Part shown: positions 45,384-55,259 of the stretch, piece after piece
Layout: each line of letters opens with the position of its first letter
Position numbering within the stretch: position 1 is the stretch's first letter
Assembly: GCF_000262755.1 (NCBI RefSeq)
Contig: NZ_AFEU01000002.1
Location: forward strand, 558,001 to 622,000
From: Bacillus methanolicus PB1
GTDB lineage: Bacteria; Bacillota; Bacilli; Bacillales; Cytobacillaceae
Direction of reading: 5' to 3'
Length of the DNA: 64,000 nt
The notes under the pieces: generated by a model
Told to the model about the DNA's origin: nothing
The model's input: the letters and a program-made list of their open reading frames with translations, nothing else
Database searches by the model: none
Position numbers and translations under genes: made by a program

Positions 45384-45475
45384 TACAGGGTTTTACTCCC
45401 TCCAACAATGTTAATATATAGAATGATTTTATTAATGTTTATCTATTGTTTTGGAAAGGTCTGACCCTTTGGTTT
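45384..45475. repeat. MITE-like palindromic element
   Basis: GGTTTTACTCCCTCCAACAA, TGTTAATATATAGAATGATT, TTTATCTATTGTTTTGGAAA, GGTCTGACCCTTT. Closely parallels the 26.0 kb element, including the CCCTCCAAC / GTTTTGGA inner arms and the ATATATAGAATG motif. Confidence 0.65.
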
Positions 45476-45518
45476 TTATATGGTGTCTTATATGGAAATA
45501 AAATTTCTTCTCCTCTAC

Positions 45519-45540
45519 GGGCCGTCACAAATGATGGCCC
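45519..45540 (+). terminator. Hairpin after the PBP gene
   Basis: GGGCCgTC-ACAAAT-GAtGGCCC, followed by TTTCTCGATTTTC. Weak U-tract. Could terminate transcription from the left. Confidence 0.5.
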
Positions 45541-45655
45541 TTTCTCGATTTTCTCAAAATTGCTTCTTTTAAATTTCTATCATTCTATTTACAATGTATA
45601 TAAATCTATTTTTTTACTATAATGTCATTTTCTTAAAAGGCGGAGGATCGCGGCA

Positions 45656-47041
45656 ATGCAGCATTTAAAAAAGTATCTCAGTGTATTACTTGTCTTTCTG
45701 TTTGTTACGCAGACAACAACTTTGGCATCAGCAGCCGAACCGATTGATGAAGCCAGGGATATTATTCGCAAATATTATGTAGAAGATGTTCCCGATTCGG
45801 TGTTAAATAAACCGACGATAAAAGAGATCACAAGACACCTCGATCCATATTCTGTTTACATGACGGCAGAGGAGTTCAATGAATTTACAAATGCAATTGA
45901 AAACCAGTTTGTAGGAATTGGAGTCATGCTGGAGGAAGACCCAAAGGGAGTGAAGATTTTAGCAGTATATCCGGGAAGTCCTGCCGAGCGGGCCGGAATT
46001 CAAACCGGGGATGTTATTACGAATATAAATGGACAATCATTAGCAGGTGAATCGGTTCAAACAGCCATTTCTTACCTAAGCAGAGAAGAAAAAACTTCGG
46101 TTACTCTTACATATGAAAGACCTGTTACAGGCCAATCGTTTACTCAAACACTTGTCAGGGAAGTTATTCAATTACAGAACGTAGAATATGAGATGCTCGG
46201 CGGAAATATTGGTTATGTGCGTTTGAATAGTTTTTCCCTCGATTCAGCGAAAGATATTTCTGCGGCTATTCAAAAATTGAAAGGGGCAAAAGGCTGGATC
46301 TTTGATCTCCGCGATAATGGCGGAGGATATGTTTCGGCGGCACAGGAAGTTGCAGGGTTTTTCCCGAACGTCACAAAGGCTTTTCAGTTAAGGGATAAAA
46401 CAAATAAGCCTCATGTATTTAATGTGATTCCGCAGTCTGTAAAATTTACGGCACCGGTCCATATTCTCGTAAACGCTTATAGTGCCAGTGCTTCGGAAAT
46501 GGTATCTGCTTCTGTAAAAGAACAAAAAGGTGCAGTTTTATATGGACAAAACTCATTCGGCAAAGGCTCGATGCAATCGTTTTTTCCGTTAAGTGATGAG
46601 AGCGTGTTAAAACTAACGACTGCCAAGTTTTTCTCCCCAAAAGGGGTGCCGGTTCATGAGGTAGGAGTCGCGCCAAATGTTAAAACAGCTGAAGGTGAGG
46701 AACTACTTGTATCCCATCGTGACCAGCTCGTTGCAACAATTAGAGGATACAAAAAGCTGCCTGCCCTTCAAAACGTACCTGTCACGAAAACATTTACCAT
46801 TAAAATGAACATGAAAATGAACTGGACAGGAATAACGGCAAGCGATGTACAATTGATCCAGCTCGGAGGAAAAGAAGTTCCGGTGGACGTAAAGGCGATC
46901 GATGAGAAAACAATCAAAGTCACACCAAAACAGAACCTTCAATCCAAAGGAAAGTACTTGCTCATCGTCCATCCGAAATGGAAAGCAGAAAATTCCCGGC
47001 AAATGAAGCAAGGAATCTATGTAGATGTTACAGCAATGTAA
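45656..47041 (+). CDS. S41 family C-terminal processing peptidase with PDZ and Ig-like domains
   Basis: 461-residue secreted protease. Signal peptide LSVLLVFLFVTQTTTLASAA. A PDZ domain occupies about 85-160 (FVGIGVMLEE, YPGSPAERAGIQTGDVITNI). The S41 catalytic region follows: RDNGGGYVSAA, the nucleophile segment YSASASE (276-281) and Lys303 in FGKGSMQ. A C-terminal Ig-like domain (about 370-461) resembles the bacterial S-layer type. CtpA/CtpB relatives process envelope or sporulation proteins; the substrate is unknown. GGCGGAGGATC precedes ATG 45656. Confidence 0.88.
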   Translation: MQHLKKYLSVLLVFLFVTQTTTLASAAEPIDEARDIIRKYYVEDVPDSVLNKPTIKEITRHLDPYSVYMTAEEFNEFTNAIENQFVGIGVMLEEDPKGVKILAVYPGSPAERAGIQTGDVITNINGQSLAGESVQTAISYLSREEKTSVTLTYERPVTGQSFTQTLVREVIQLQNVEYEMLGGNIGYVRLNSFSLDSAKDISAAIQKLKGAKGWIFDLRDNGGGYVSAAQEVAGFFPNVTKAFQLRDKTNKPHVFNVIPQSVKFTAPVHILVNAYSASASEMVSASVKEQKGAVLYGQNSFGKGSMQSFFPLSDESVLKLTTAKFFSPKGVPVHEVGVAPNVKTAEGEELLVSHRDQLVATIRGYKKLPALQNVPVTKTFTIKMNMKMNWTGITASDVQLIQLGGKEVPVDVKAIDEKTIKVTPKQNLQSKGKYLLIVHPKWKAENSRQMKQGIYVDVTAM

Positions 47042-47084
47042 AGGGCCTGGCCCCTACTTTCGTAGGGGCCAGGCCCCTTTCCTA
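47042..47084. repeat. Compact palindromic element / probable terminator after the S41 protease gene
   Basis: AAGGGCCTGGCCCCTAC-TTTC-GTAGGGGCCAGGCCCCTTT: near-perfect stem of about 19 bp starting at the stop codon. Same design as 26638-26673. Confidence 0.85.
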
Positions 47085-47113
47085 ACAATTTCCTAAAAAA
47101 GGTGGAAACAACA

Positions 47114-49312
47114 GTGGAGAAAAAATTCAGAAAAGCAATGAAAATTGCTGCTGCAACAACCATTGCTGCAACAGCTTATGCAGCAGTAAACCCTGCACAA
47201 TCAGAAGCCGCATCAACAGCAGAAAACCTTGTGTTAAAAGCGGAATCCCACAAAGTTCCGTTAATCCGTGCCATTTCTGTTGATTACAACGCCGACGCTG
47301 TTACTCAGCCAAGGTCACTTTACAACAAAGCAAAAAAAGATTACACCGCAGCAAAGGCAGCAGTAAATAAGCTCTCCGGCAAGGAAAAAGAACGTTTAAA
47401 CGCACGCCTTGATACTGTAAAACTATGGATCGACCGTACGGCAACTTACATAGATGCCATCACTTCCGGGAAAAAACTGATCAAAGCTCAAAAAGAAATG
47501 GAAAACTATTTGGCAGAAGGAAAAATGGCCGAGGCAACAAAAGCTTACCATGCTCTTTCATATGAAATTAAGAAACAAGCAGCTTTCTTATACCGTGTAT
47601 ACGGCCAATCAACTCGCCAGGCCATTTTAGAAACATACAAGCTTCCGGCAGAAGAGGCGAAACAAGAAGCGCTTTACCCTGTAAGCATCTATATTGAAAT
47701 CGGCCGACTGGAAGCTGCACTGCAAAAAGAAGACTTCGATCTAGCTGAAAAGCACACAGCAAACATTGAAGAGTGGTTCAATAATGTCGATGATGAAGAT
47801 CTTCTTGATGTTCTCACAAACTACTATAGTGAAGTGATTGAAAAATATTATCCTGAAATAGAAGAGGTAGCTCTTGTGAAGAAGTTGAGTTTCCCACCGA
47901 ATCAACGGAAATCAACGGATTTCAGCCCTTCGCATTTCTTGATGCAGAAGGAAACAAGTGGGATATCGATCCTTATGAATTCGGTTTTAGTGTCCGAGAC
48001 GACAAAGGGTACTTTAACGAAGACGGAACGCTCAAAGACGCTTATCAACAAACAGGTTTAACAACAACCGGTACAGTAAAAATCGAACTGATCGACGATG
48101 AAACCGAAGAAGTGCTTTTATAAGCAACAGTAAACATTGTGGACGGAGATCAATATAAAAAAATTTCAAAAGGAAGGCTGACATCTGAAAGCGGGGAAAG
48201 TGCTTCCTATGCAGTCGTAGGGCAAAAATTTCAATTTGACCCGACAGAAGCTGTCACTCTGGATGGTAAAACAGTTGTCGAGGGTGTGGACAAACAAATT
48301 ATTTTGGCAATTTTCCCCGGCGCGACATCTAAATCTTCTGATGAAAAAGTATTTGTTGTCAATGCCAGCGGCCAAATCACACCGGTTTCTCCCGGCAAAG
48401 CAAACTTAACGGTTACATGGAATGAAGAAGACTATGTACTTCCGATCGAAGTGAAATCTGCTTCCGCTGTTCAAAGCTTTGACCTTGCCCAAGGAAAAGA
48501 CAAAGTATATTTCAACAAAAATACAAGCTTTGACGCACTTGTGGACGCAGGATACTTTACTGCGAAAGACCAATACGGAGCTGAAGCCGATCTTAAGAAC
48601 TCTGATGTTCAACTTTATACAAGCAATGAGTCTGTCTTCACTGTAAGCGGTGAGAACATCACGTTAACAGGCAAAGATGGCGATACGGCATCTCTGATTG
48701 TAAAAATCAATGGAAATGTGAAACCATTCCCGGTTGTAATTGACACAACATCTCCTGTTAAAAGGAACAACTGACAAAGCGGCAACAAATCAAAATGTTA
48801 CTTTGACTTCTGATTCTGCAGATATTGCTTCTGTTACTGTTAAGAAAGACAACACTCTAATCTTAAACTATCAATTTGGTACTGTTTTATCAGAACAAGG
48901 TGTTTACGAAGTGACAGCAACCGATTTTGCCGGAAACAAGCAAACAATCACATTTGAAATTGACAAAACAGCTCCTGCATTAACTATATCAGGAGATGCA
49001 TCTTCACCTGTGATCACGGCATCTGAAGCTCTTTTTTACAAAAATGCAGCAGGCGAACTGGTTCCGATCCAGTCTGCGAATCTTGACCAAACGCAAGCCA
49101 ATGCCTTGTTCAAATACACTGGCGCCGGAACTTTAAAATCCGTAACTTTAAATGCTGACAACCACACTTGGACATTCGCAACAGAAAACATTGCAGCGAA
49201 TGATACAGTCGAGTATAAAGATGAAGTTCTTTACGACAAAGCAGGAAACCGGCTTGCTCAATCTGTAAAAGCAACATATGACGGAACAAAGTGGAACCTT
49301 GTTACTCAATAA
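47114..49312 (+). pseudogene. S-layer-type protein gene, disrupted (SbsC-like N-terminus)
   Basis: A broken gene of about 730 codons. The first part (from GTG 47114: MEKKFRKAMKIAAATTIAAT) has a signal peptide and the helical N-terminal wall-binding domain, similar in layout to the intact S-layer gene downstream. The frame is lost near 47880. The continuation (VEFPTESTEINGFQPFAFLD) meets an in-frame TAA at 48121, resumes to 48774, shifts again near 48760, and ends at 49312 with Ig-like domain sequence (GVYEVTATDFAGNKQTITFE). Three disruptions make it nonfunctional unless sequencing errors are involved. Confidence 0.85.
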
Positions 49313-49320
49313 TATTTTCA

Positions 49321-49352
49321 AAACGCTCCTTCACGTAGGGGCGTTTTTTTTT
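49321..49352 (+). terminator. Terminator after the S-layer-type pseudogene
   Basis: AAACGCTCC-TTCACGTA-GGGGCGTTTTTTTT. Confidence 0.88.
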
Positions 49353-49996
49353 ATGCGACTGGCAGTTTTGCTATTGCAGTCTAAAAAACAAAATTGACTA
49401 ATTAACGTTGGATTCCGTTATTACAGAAAAACGTACCCTATATCAGGATAGAGAAGATGTGAAAAATGAAATAATCCGTACTGTAAAACATATTTGTAGA
49501 AGTCAGTACAATAGGCAAATAGAAGGATCAGAAAAAGTAAAATTAATACAATGTATTCCATAAACGATATGTACTGCCATAGTATTCCTATATTTATAAC
49601 GATTTTTGGATAAATATAGACATAAATTAAAAAGGTGGAATTTTATTAGGCATATAGAATATAATCATAAAGTGTGTGTATTAAGATAAACTTAGTAACA
49701 GAGGAAACAATTACTAATTAAAAAAGCATAAAAATAACAATAAAAACCTAGAATTTCCTCTAAATATGTATTATTATAGGAAATGTGAGAGCGGATGGTA
49801 ATTAAACCAGTTACTGAGCCACTTACAATCTATTACTAAAGTTTAGCAGGAAATAGTCATACAGTTTGATATTTCCAGAGAACTTTAGTATAATTATCGT
49901 TAAGTTTGATAGGCAATGATCTGCAAAGCCTAAAGAGCTTACCAACCAAAAGCAATCATTGTACTACATTAAATATTGAAGGGAGAATACAAACCT
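49353..49996. other. Long leader/promoter region of the S-layer gene
   Basis: 644 bp without a gene, AT-rich. The promoter at 49866-49894 would give an untranslated leader of about 100 nt, common for highly expressed, stable S-layer mRNAs. Confidence 0.6.
49866..49894 (+). promoter_or_regulatory. Sigma-A promoter of the S-layer gene
   Basis: TTGATA (49866-49871), exactly 17 bp, TATAAT (49889-49894). Confidence 0.75.
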
Positions 49997-52900
49997 ATGA
50001 AGAAGAAAGCTATCAAATTAGCTGCTGCATCCGCGGTTGCTGCTTCTGCTTTCGTAGCTTCTGCTCCGGCTCAAACTGACGCTGCCAGCAACGTTGCTGC
50101 CGAAGTAAGTAAATCTGTAACACAAATCAAAAAAGCATACCACACTTACAGCGATGTAACAGCTAAAGGCGAATTCGCTGACATCAAAGTGGTATACAAA
50201 GAGTACAACGCTGCAAAAGCTGCGTACAACAACGCGAAAGCTTTAGTGAACAAAGCTGGTGGATCTAAGAAAGATGCCTACTTGGCACAATTAGACTCTA
50301 CATACAATGAATACATTAAAAAACGCGTTGTTACTTACATCGACGCTTACAACTACGCTAAAAAGCTTGAAGAAAAGAAAATAGCATTAGAGAAAGCAAT
50401 TGCAGATAAAGACCTTACTGCTGCTGAAAAATATTATCATGAAATCTCTTATGAATTAAAATCACGTACAGTTATTTTAGACCGAGTTTATGGTCAAACT
50501 ACTCGTGAATTACTCCGTAAAGAATTCAAAACAGCCGCTCAAGACGTTCGTGACAGCTTAGTAAACGATATTACAGTTGTTGTGAAACTTCGTGCAGCTG
50601 ACGAAGCTATCAAAAAAGGCGACCTAGCAACAGCTGACGCTGCTTTAAAAGTTGCCAATGAATATTTACCAAAAGTCACTGAAACTTTCAAAGCAAAGTT
50701 AACAGAAGAAAATACAAAAGTAAAAGCTGCATATGATGCTGCAAATACTCCGAAAGTTGAGAGTGTAAGTGCGATTAACGCTAAACAAGTTGAAGTTAAA
50801 TTCAATAAAGCGTTAGATCGTAACACAGTAACAGTTGACAATTTCACTGTAACTCAAACTGGTGACGCTGCTGGTAGCGACCGTTTAACTGGCGCAGGTG
50901 CTACAAATGCTATTGGTACAACTAACACTGGTAGCGCAGTATTAAGTGCAGATGGTAAAACTGTTATTTTAACTTTAAACAATGATGCTGCTTTAACAAA
51001 CCCAACAACAGTAACAGTTACTGTTTCTGCTAATGTTAAAGATACTTCTGGTAAAGCTATTGAAGCTACAACTAAGACTGTATCATTCTCTGATTCTTCT
51101 GTTCCTGTAGCAGAAAAAGTAGAAACAGTAGGTTCTAACCAATTCCGTGTAATCTTTAGCGAAACTGTAACAACAGCGGCTGACCGTGGCGCTAACGATA
51201 CTGGTGCAGATGGTGACTTAAATGCTAGAGCTGCATTTGTTGTGGATAACAATGCGGTAGCTGTAACTAACGTTGTTCGTGATCCGCAAAACCCTAAAGC
51301 ATTACTAGTAACAGTAAGCGGTAATCTTTCTGCAGGTAACCATACTGTACGTGTAAACCCAGCAGGTAATGCTTTAATTCAAGACTATGCAGGATATTCA
51401 GTAGTTCAAACTGACTTAACATACAATCATGTAGCGGACACAAATGCTCCTACATTCACAGCTGAAGCACGTAATGAGCGTACAGTTCGTTTAACGTTCA
51501 ATAAACCAGTAAGAATTCCAACATCAAATAATATCGCAATTAGACATTCTTACGATGCTACAGGTGCAGTTTCTGTCCTTGCAAATACTTTAGGCGATGC
51601 TAATGCTGATGGCTTCGTTGACGCTGTAGCAGGTTCAAATGGAACTCAATATGACATTACATTTGCAACTCCACTTCCAGCAGGACAAGTACCTATTTAT
51701 GTAAGCTATGTAAACAACACTGGTTTAACGGCTGCTAACAGTGTACGTGACTCATTCGGCAACACATTAGTAAGCGGTACTTCAGCAACTGTAACAGTAA
51801 CTCGTGACACAGTAGCTCCAACTGTAACAAACGTAAATGTAGTGAATGCTACAACTATCGATGTTACTTTCAGTGAAGATGTTGCGAATGCAAATGTAGC
51901 AACTAACTATAATTTAACAAACCCACAAGGTAATCCTGTAGCGATTAACAGTGTAGTACGTCAAGGTACAACGAACACTTATCGTTTAACAGTTGGTTCC
52001 ATGGCTGCAGGCGGTAACTATACTCTATCTATTAGCAACAACATTACAGATACTTCTGTATCTGCAAACCGCTTGGCTCCATACACAACAACATTAACTG
52101 TGGGTGATTTACAAGCTCCAACAGTTGGTGTGAACGGAGTAACAATCAATGGTGCACGTGACCGCATCTATATCGAGTACAGTGAGCCAATGGCAACAAC
52201 TGGTGTAAACTCTGCATTAGATGTTAATAACTATAGAACTGCTGCAGGTGCAGGTGGAGCTCAATCTACTCTACCAACGGGAACAACTATAACTCAAAAT
52301 GGTAATGTTGTAACAATTGCACTTCCAAGTGCATTAGCTGCAAATCAAACTCACCTTGTAATTGGTCAAGTTGCAGATGCTGCTGGAAACAAAATTGCTG
52401 CATTACAAACTGAACGTTTAATGGGTAACGCTGCAGCTGGATTCCAAACTACAATTGACCAAGTACGTGTAACTGACCGTGAAACAGTAACTTTCCGTGT
52501 AGGTCGTCATTTACGTGCAGTAAATGAAGGTTTAATTACAGCTGACTTAGGAACAGCTGACAACCCAGCAGGAGATATTCAAGCTCAATCTGCATCATTT
52601 GTAAACAATGCTGATGGTACTGCTACTGTAACAGTTAAGTTCGGTACAGCGGGTACTCCAAATCCGTTTGCAACTGACTTATCTGGTTTTGATGGTATTG
52701 ACTTAGTAGCGAGTGCTTTAACAGATATTAACAATTTAACAAGTGCGGCGTTTGCTGATGTTGCATTTGCTACAGATGGAGATCGTGTTGCTCCTGTATT
52801 AGGTGCTGTTACAACAGCGGACACTAACAATAACGGACAACTTGATACTATTACTGTTGCATTTGATGAAGATTTATATATCCCATCTGTAACAGATTCT

Positions 52901-53425
52901 GACTTTACAGTTGAGGGCTATACTATTACAGGAGTAAATGTTAACAATACTGTTGCTGGTTCAGTTGTAACATTAACTCTTCAAGAGAAAGCAACTCCTG
53001 ATACAGGTGTTACTCCACGAGTTACTCTTGTGGGTTCTGTAACAGATAATTCACCACAAAGAAATGCATTAGGTGCTCAAGCAGCAGTGACAGCTACTGA
53101 TGGTGCTGCTCCTGTGTTCTTAGGATTTACAGCTGCTGCGGGTTCTACAAACGTTACATTAACTTTCTCTGAACCAGTTACTAGTGCAGCTCTTGTAGAT
53201 ACTACTGATATTACGGTAACTGGTGTGACAGGTGGATCTACTATTTCAGCTGCTGCAGATGCTACTGCAGGCAACACAATTGCAGCAACTCTCGGTACCG
53301 CTCCAGCTGCTTTGGATGATTTAACTATCACATTTGTTGCGCCAGCAGGTACTGCTAAAGTCACTGACGGTACAAACACTCTAAATACAAACGTGTTAGC
53401 ACGTACAGTGAACGATGTTCAATAA
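49997..53425 (+). CDS. S-layer protein (SbsC-like, Ig-like domain repeats)
   Basis: 1142-residue surface protein expected to self-assemble into the crystalline outer layer. Signal peptide is residues 1-31 (KLAAASAVAASAFVASAPAQ, TDA). Residues about 32-265 form the helical SbsC-type domain that binds secondary wall polymer (KIALEKAIADKDLTAAEKYY, DRVYGQTTRELLRKEF). Residues about 265-1142 are tandem Ig-like domains with recurring patterns (VSAINAKQVEVKFNKALD, RTVRLTFNKPV, NVTLTFSEPV). It is very rich in Ala, Thr, Val, Asn and Asp with no Cys seen. There are no SLH domains. Codon use is strongly biased (GTA, ACA, GCT), as in abundant proteins. GAAGGGAGAATACAAACCT precedes ATG 49997. Confidence 0.92.
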   Translation: MKKKAIKLAAASAVAASAFVASAPAQTDAASNVAAEVSKSVTQIKKAYHTYSDVTAKGEFADIKVVYKEYNAAKAAYNNAKALVNKAGGSKKDAYLAQLDSTYNEYIKKRVVTYIDAYNYAKKLEEKKIALEKAIADKDLTAAEKYYHEISYELKSRTVILDRVYGQTTRELLRKEFKTAAQDVRDSLVNDITVVVKLRAADEAIKKGDLATADAALKVANEYLPKVTETFKAKLTEENTKVKAAYDAANTPKVESVSAINAKQVEVKFNKALDRNTVTVDNFTVTQTGDAAGSDRLTGAGATNAIGTTNTGSAVLSADGKTVILTLNNDAALTNPTTVTVTVSANVKDTSGKAIEATTKTVSFSDSSVPVAEKVETVGSNQFRVIFSETVTTAADRGANDTGADGDLNARAAFVVDNNAVAVTNVVRDPQNPKALLVTVSGNLSAGNHTVRVNPAGNALIQDYAGYSVVQTDLTYNHVADTNAPTFTAEARNERTVRLTFNKPVRIPTSNNIAIRHSYDATGAVSVLANTLGDANADGFVDAVAGSNGTQYDITFATPLPAGQVPIYVSYVNNTGLTAANSVRDSFGNTLVSGTSATVTVTRDTVAPTVTNVNVVNATTIDVTFSEDVANANVATNYNLTNPQGNPVAINSVVRQGTTNTYRLTVGSMAAGGNYTLSISNNITDTSVSANRLAPYTTTLTVGDLQAPTVGVNGVTINGARDRIYIEYSEPMATTGVNSALDVNNYRTAAGAGGAQSTLPTGTTITQNGNVVTIALPSALAANQTHLVIGQVADAAGNKIAALQTERLMGNAAAGFQTTIDQVRVTDRETVTFRVGRHLRAVNEGLITADLGTADNPAGDIQAQSASFVNNADGTATVTVKFGTAGTPNPFATDLSGFDGIDLVASALTDINNLTSAAFADVAFATDGDRVAPVLGAVTTADTNNNGQLDTITVAFDEDLYIPSVTDSDFTVEGYTITGVNVNNTVAGSVVTLTLQEKATPDTGVTPRVTLVGSVTDNSPQRNALGAQAAVTATDGAAPVFLGFTAAAGSTNVTLTFSEPVTSAALVDTTDITVTGVTGGSTISAAADATAGNTIAATLGTAPAALDDLTITFVAPAGTAKVTDGTNTLNTNVLARTVNDVQ

Positions 53426-53449
53426 TTTATAAATATATTATTGTTATAA

Positions 53450-53482
53450 AGAGAGTCTCAACTGTAATGAGACTCTCTTTAG
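53450..53482 (+). terminator. Terminator of the S-layer gene
   Basis: AGAGAGTCTCA-ACTGTAA-TGAGACTCTCTTTAGTTTT, an 11-bp perfect stem. Confidence 0.9.
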
Positions 53483-53637
53483 TTTTCGTTCAAATAGTAA
53501 TAAGAAAAAATCTAAATTATTATTGTTTAGGGGAAAGTTCCCATGCCTTTAATTCTTTTACGCATTCCTAAGTGGAAATATTTAACTTTATATTGATATA
53601 ATAAGTGGTAGAAAAGTGCATTTTGGAGGTTCTATCA

Positions 53638-54012
53638 ATGAATACTAAATTACTTGCAAGTGCCTTTGCTGTGTTATTGTTAGCATCGGGTTGTTCTGTA
53701 AATGAGGAAAAAGTAGATAAGTCAAAGCAAGAAACAACAGCTAAAGAAGAACAAAAAGTAAGTGAACCAGAGCAAAATAAAGAACTAACAAAGAAAGTGA
53801 AAGAAGAAGAGGGCGTACTTAATGGTCAAGTGTACAAACAAGGTGACATGGCAATAGGAACTTTAGTATTAGATAAGAAAGTTAGTGACGCAAATGCAAA
53901 AAAATTAGCTGAAAAATACGCAAAAGAGCTAAAAGAAGAATATAAGGATATGAAAGTAAACGTACAGGCTGTTCGTGGTGGAAAAAATGTTGCTAATATA
54001 ACGTTAGAGTGA
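53638..54012 (+). CDS. Small lysine/glutamate-rich lipoprotein, function unknown
   Basis: 124 residues. Lipobox LLASGC with Cys19 as the lipid anchor. A charged, probably disordered linker follows (SKQETTAKEEQKVSEPEQNK), and a small C-terminal domain (about 62-124: GQVYKQGDMAIGTLVLDKKV..AKELKEEYKDMKVNVQAVRG). Start at 53638 has TTTTGGAGGTTCTATCA upstream. Not recognised beyond the lipoprotein nature. It lies alone after the S-layer gene. Confidence 0.7.
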   Translation: MNTKLLASAFAVLLLASGCSVNEEKVDKSKQETTAKEEQKVSEPEQNKELTKKVKEEEGVLNGQVYKQGDMAIGTLVLDKKVSDANAKKLAEKYAKELKEEYKDMKVNVQAVRGGKNVANITLE

Positions 54013-54034
54013 TCTAATAATCAACGAAAGGTCT

Positions 54035-54057
54035 CGCGGAGAGAAATCTCTGCGTGG
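54035..54057 (+). terminator. Terminator after the small lipoprotein gene
   Basis: CGCGGAGA-GAAA-TCTCTGCG followed by TGGCTTTTCTTTTTC. Confidence 0.7.
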
Positions 54058-54134
54058 CTTTTCTTTTTCCTGCTTTTTTAAAGAGAAAAAAGGCAAAGCA
54101 ACAATGGCTTTACCCTAAAATGGATGAAATCTAA

Positions 54135-54506
54135 TCAGTCTGAGACTTTAACCAAAACTTCTTCTCTTTTCCGTTTTATTTCGTTTCCAAAGATACGAAC
54201 CAATGAAAAGTAAGTACTTTTAGCTTGTTCATTTTTAGCCGCTCTCTCCAAGTACTGTATTATCTTTTCGCCGTTATCTTCGTTTTCTTGCGGGGATAAT
54301 AGATCCATCTCCTTCTGATATCGAAGCAAGACGCGATGGATGAACTTGATCCTTTCTCCTTCTTTTTCTGCATCGATTAGTTCATGTATATCCTTTGACT
54401 CACGAATATCCGCAAGTAGTCTTTCAAATTCTTTCGATTCCTCATCGTTTATAAATGTCAACACAAATATGTACACTTTTGCTTGTTTAAGGATGTACAA
54501 AATCAC
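54135..54506 (-). CDS. Hypothetical protein, probably a gene fragment fused to an IS21 end
   Basis: The 123-codon frame starts at GTG 54506 inside the istB stop. Its first 14 or so codons are the terminal sequence of the IS21 element, not a natural N-terminus. The remaining part (NDEESKEFERLLADIRESKD, then KFIHRVLLRYQKEMDLLSPQ) is helical, charged and soluble. I interpret it as the 3' part of a host gene interrupted by the insertion, now possibly read through from istB. No domain recognised. Confidence 0.45.
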   Translation of the reverse strand: MILYILKQAKVYIFVLTFINDEESKEFERLLADIRESKDIHELIDAEKEGERIKFIHRVLLRYQKEMDLLSPQENEDNGEKIIQYLERAAKNEQAKSTYFSLVRIFGNEIKRKREEVLVKVSD

Positions 54507-55259
54507 TCGTTTTCTTTCGCCAAATGATCCTTTAAACGATAAGAATCTCCAATGATAGAGACAACGGTTGCGTGATGTAAAATGCGGTCTAAAATCGCAT
54601 TGGCCAGCTTGGGTTCTTGAAATTCATCCCATGCCTTAAAATTCACATTCGTTGTAAGAATCGTACTACGCTTCTCATAACGCATATCGATGAGTTGGAA
54701 GAAAAGCTTTGCGTCCTCGGCATCAATCGGTAAATAACCGATCTCATCAATAATTAATAGCTTGTATTTTGTATAATGTTTTAATCTGCTCTCTAACCGA
54801 TTTTCTAAACGTGCTTTCTTCAGATTTTGAATTAAATCATGGCACTTAATGAAATAAGTGCTTGTACGTTTCTTCGCTGCCTCAATCCCAATGGAAGTAG
54901 CTAAATGCGTTTTTCCTACGCCACTTGGTCCTAAAAAAACTATGTTTTCATTTTCTTCGATAAATCGAAGCGTTAAAAAATCTAAAATTTGTTTTTGATT
55001 TATTGACGGTTGAAAACTAAAATCAAAATCTTTTATTTCTTTCAAATGCGGAAAAGCCGCAACCTTCACCATCGATTGAATCATATTTTGTTCACGTACA
55101 TCAATTTCGTAATTCGTCAGTTTCACTAGCGTATCTACCAGTGACAATTGATTTGTTAACGCTGAAGTCTAAGACTTCATTTAAATGCAAGGACATTTGC
55201 TTGAGCTTCAAATAATCCAAGTTTTGTATGAGTTGTTGATAGTTTGTTGTAGGATTCAT
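54503..55259 (-). pseudogene. istB: IS21 helper ATPase IstB (frameshift near N-terminus)
   Basis: AAA+ transposition helper. ATG 55259 overlaps the istA stop (TAATG) and encodes MNPTTNYQQLIQNLDYLKLK, then QMSLHLNEVLDFSVN. A frameshift near 55163 breaks the frame, which resumes as NQLSLVDTLVKL. The rest is intact: Walker A GPSGVGKTHLATSIG, Walker B LLIIDEIGYLPID, sensor STILTTNVNF and DRILHHATVVSI. A shorter product starting at ATG 55147 (214 residues) is still possible. Ends at 54503. Confidence 0.8.

Larger units (their letters stand above)
45257..45655. other. Intergenic region between the PBP and S41 protease genes
   Basis: 399 bp without a gene. Contains the MITE-like element at 45384-45475 and the hairpin at 45519-45540. 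Confidence 0.6.

Noticed and set aside
48139-48774. Independent gene inside the disrupted S-layer-type locus
   Set aside because: It continues in frame after a stop codon from upstream S-layer sequence, has no binding site and ends at a frameshift; it is part of the pseudogene.
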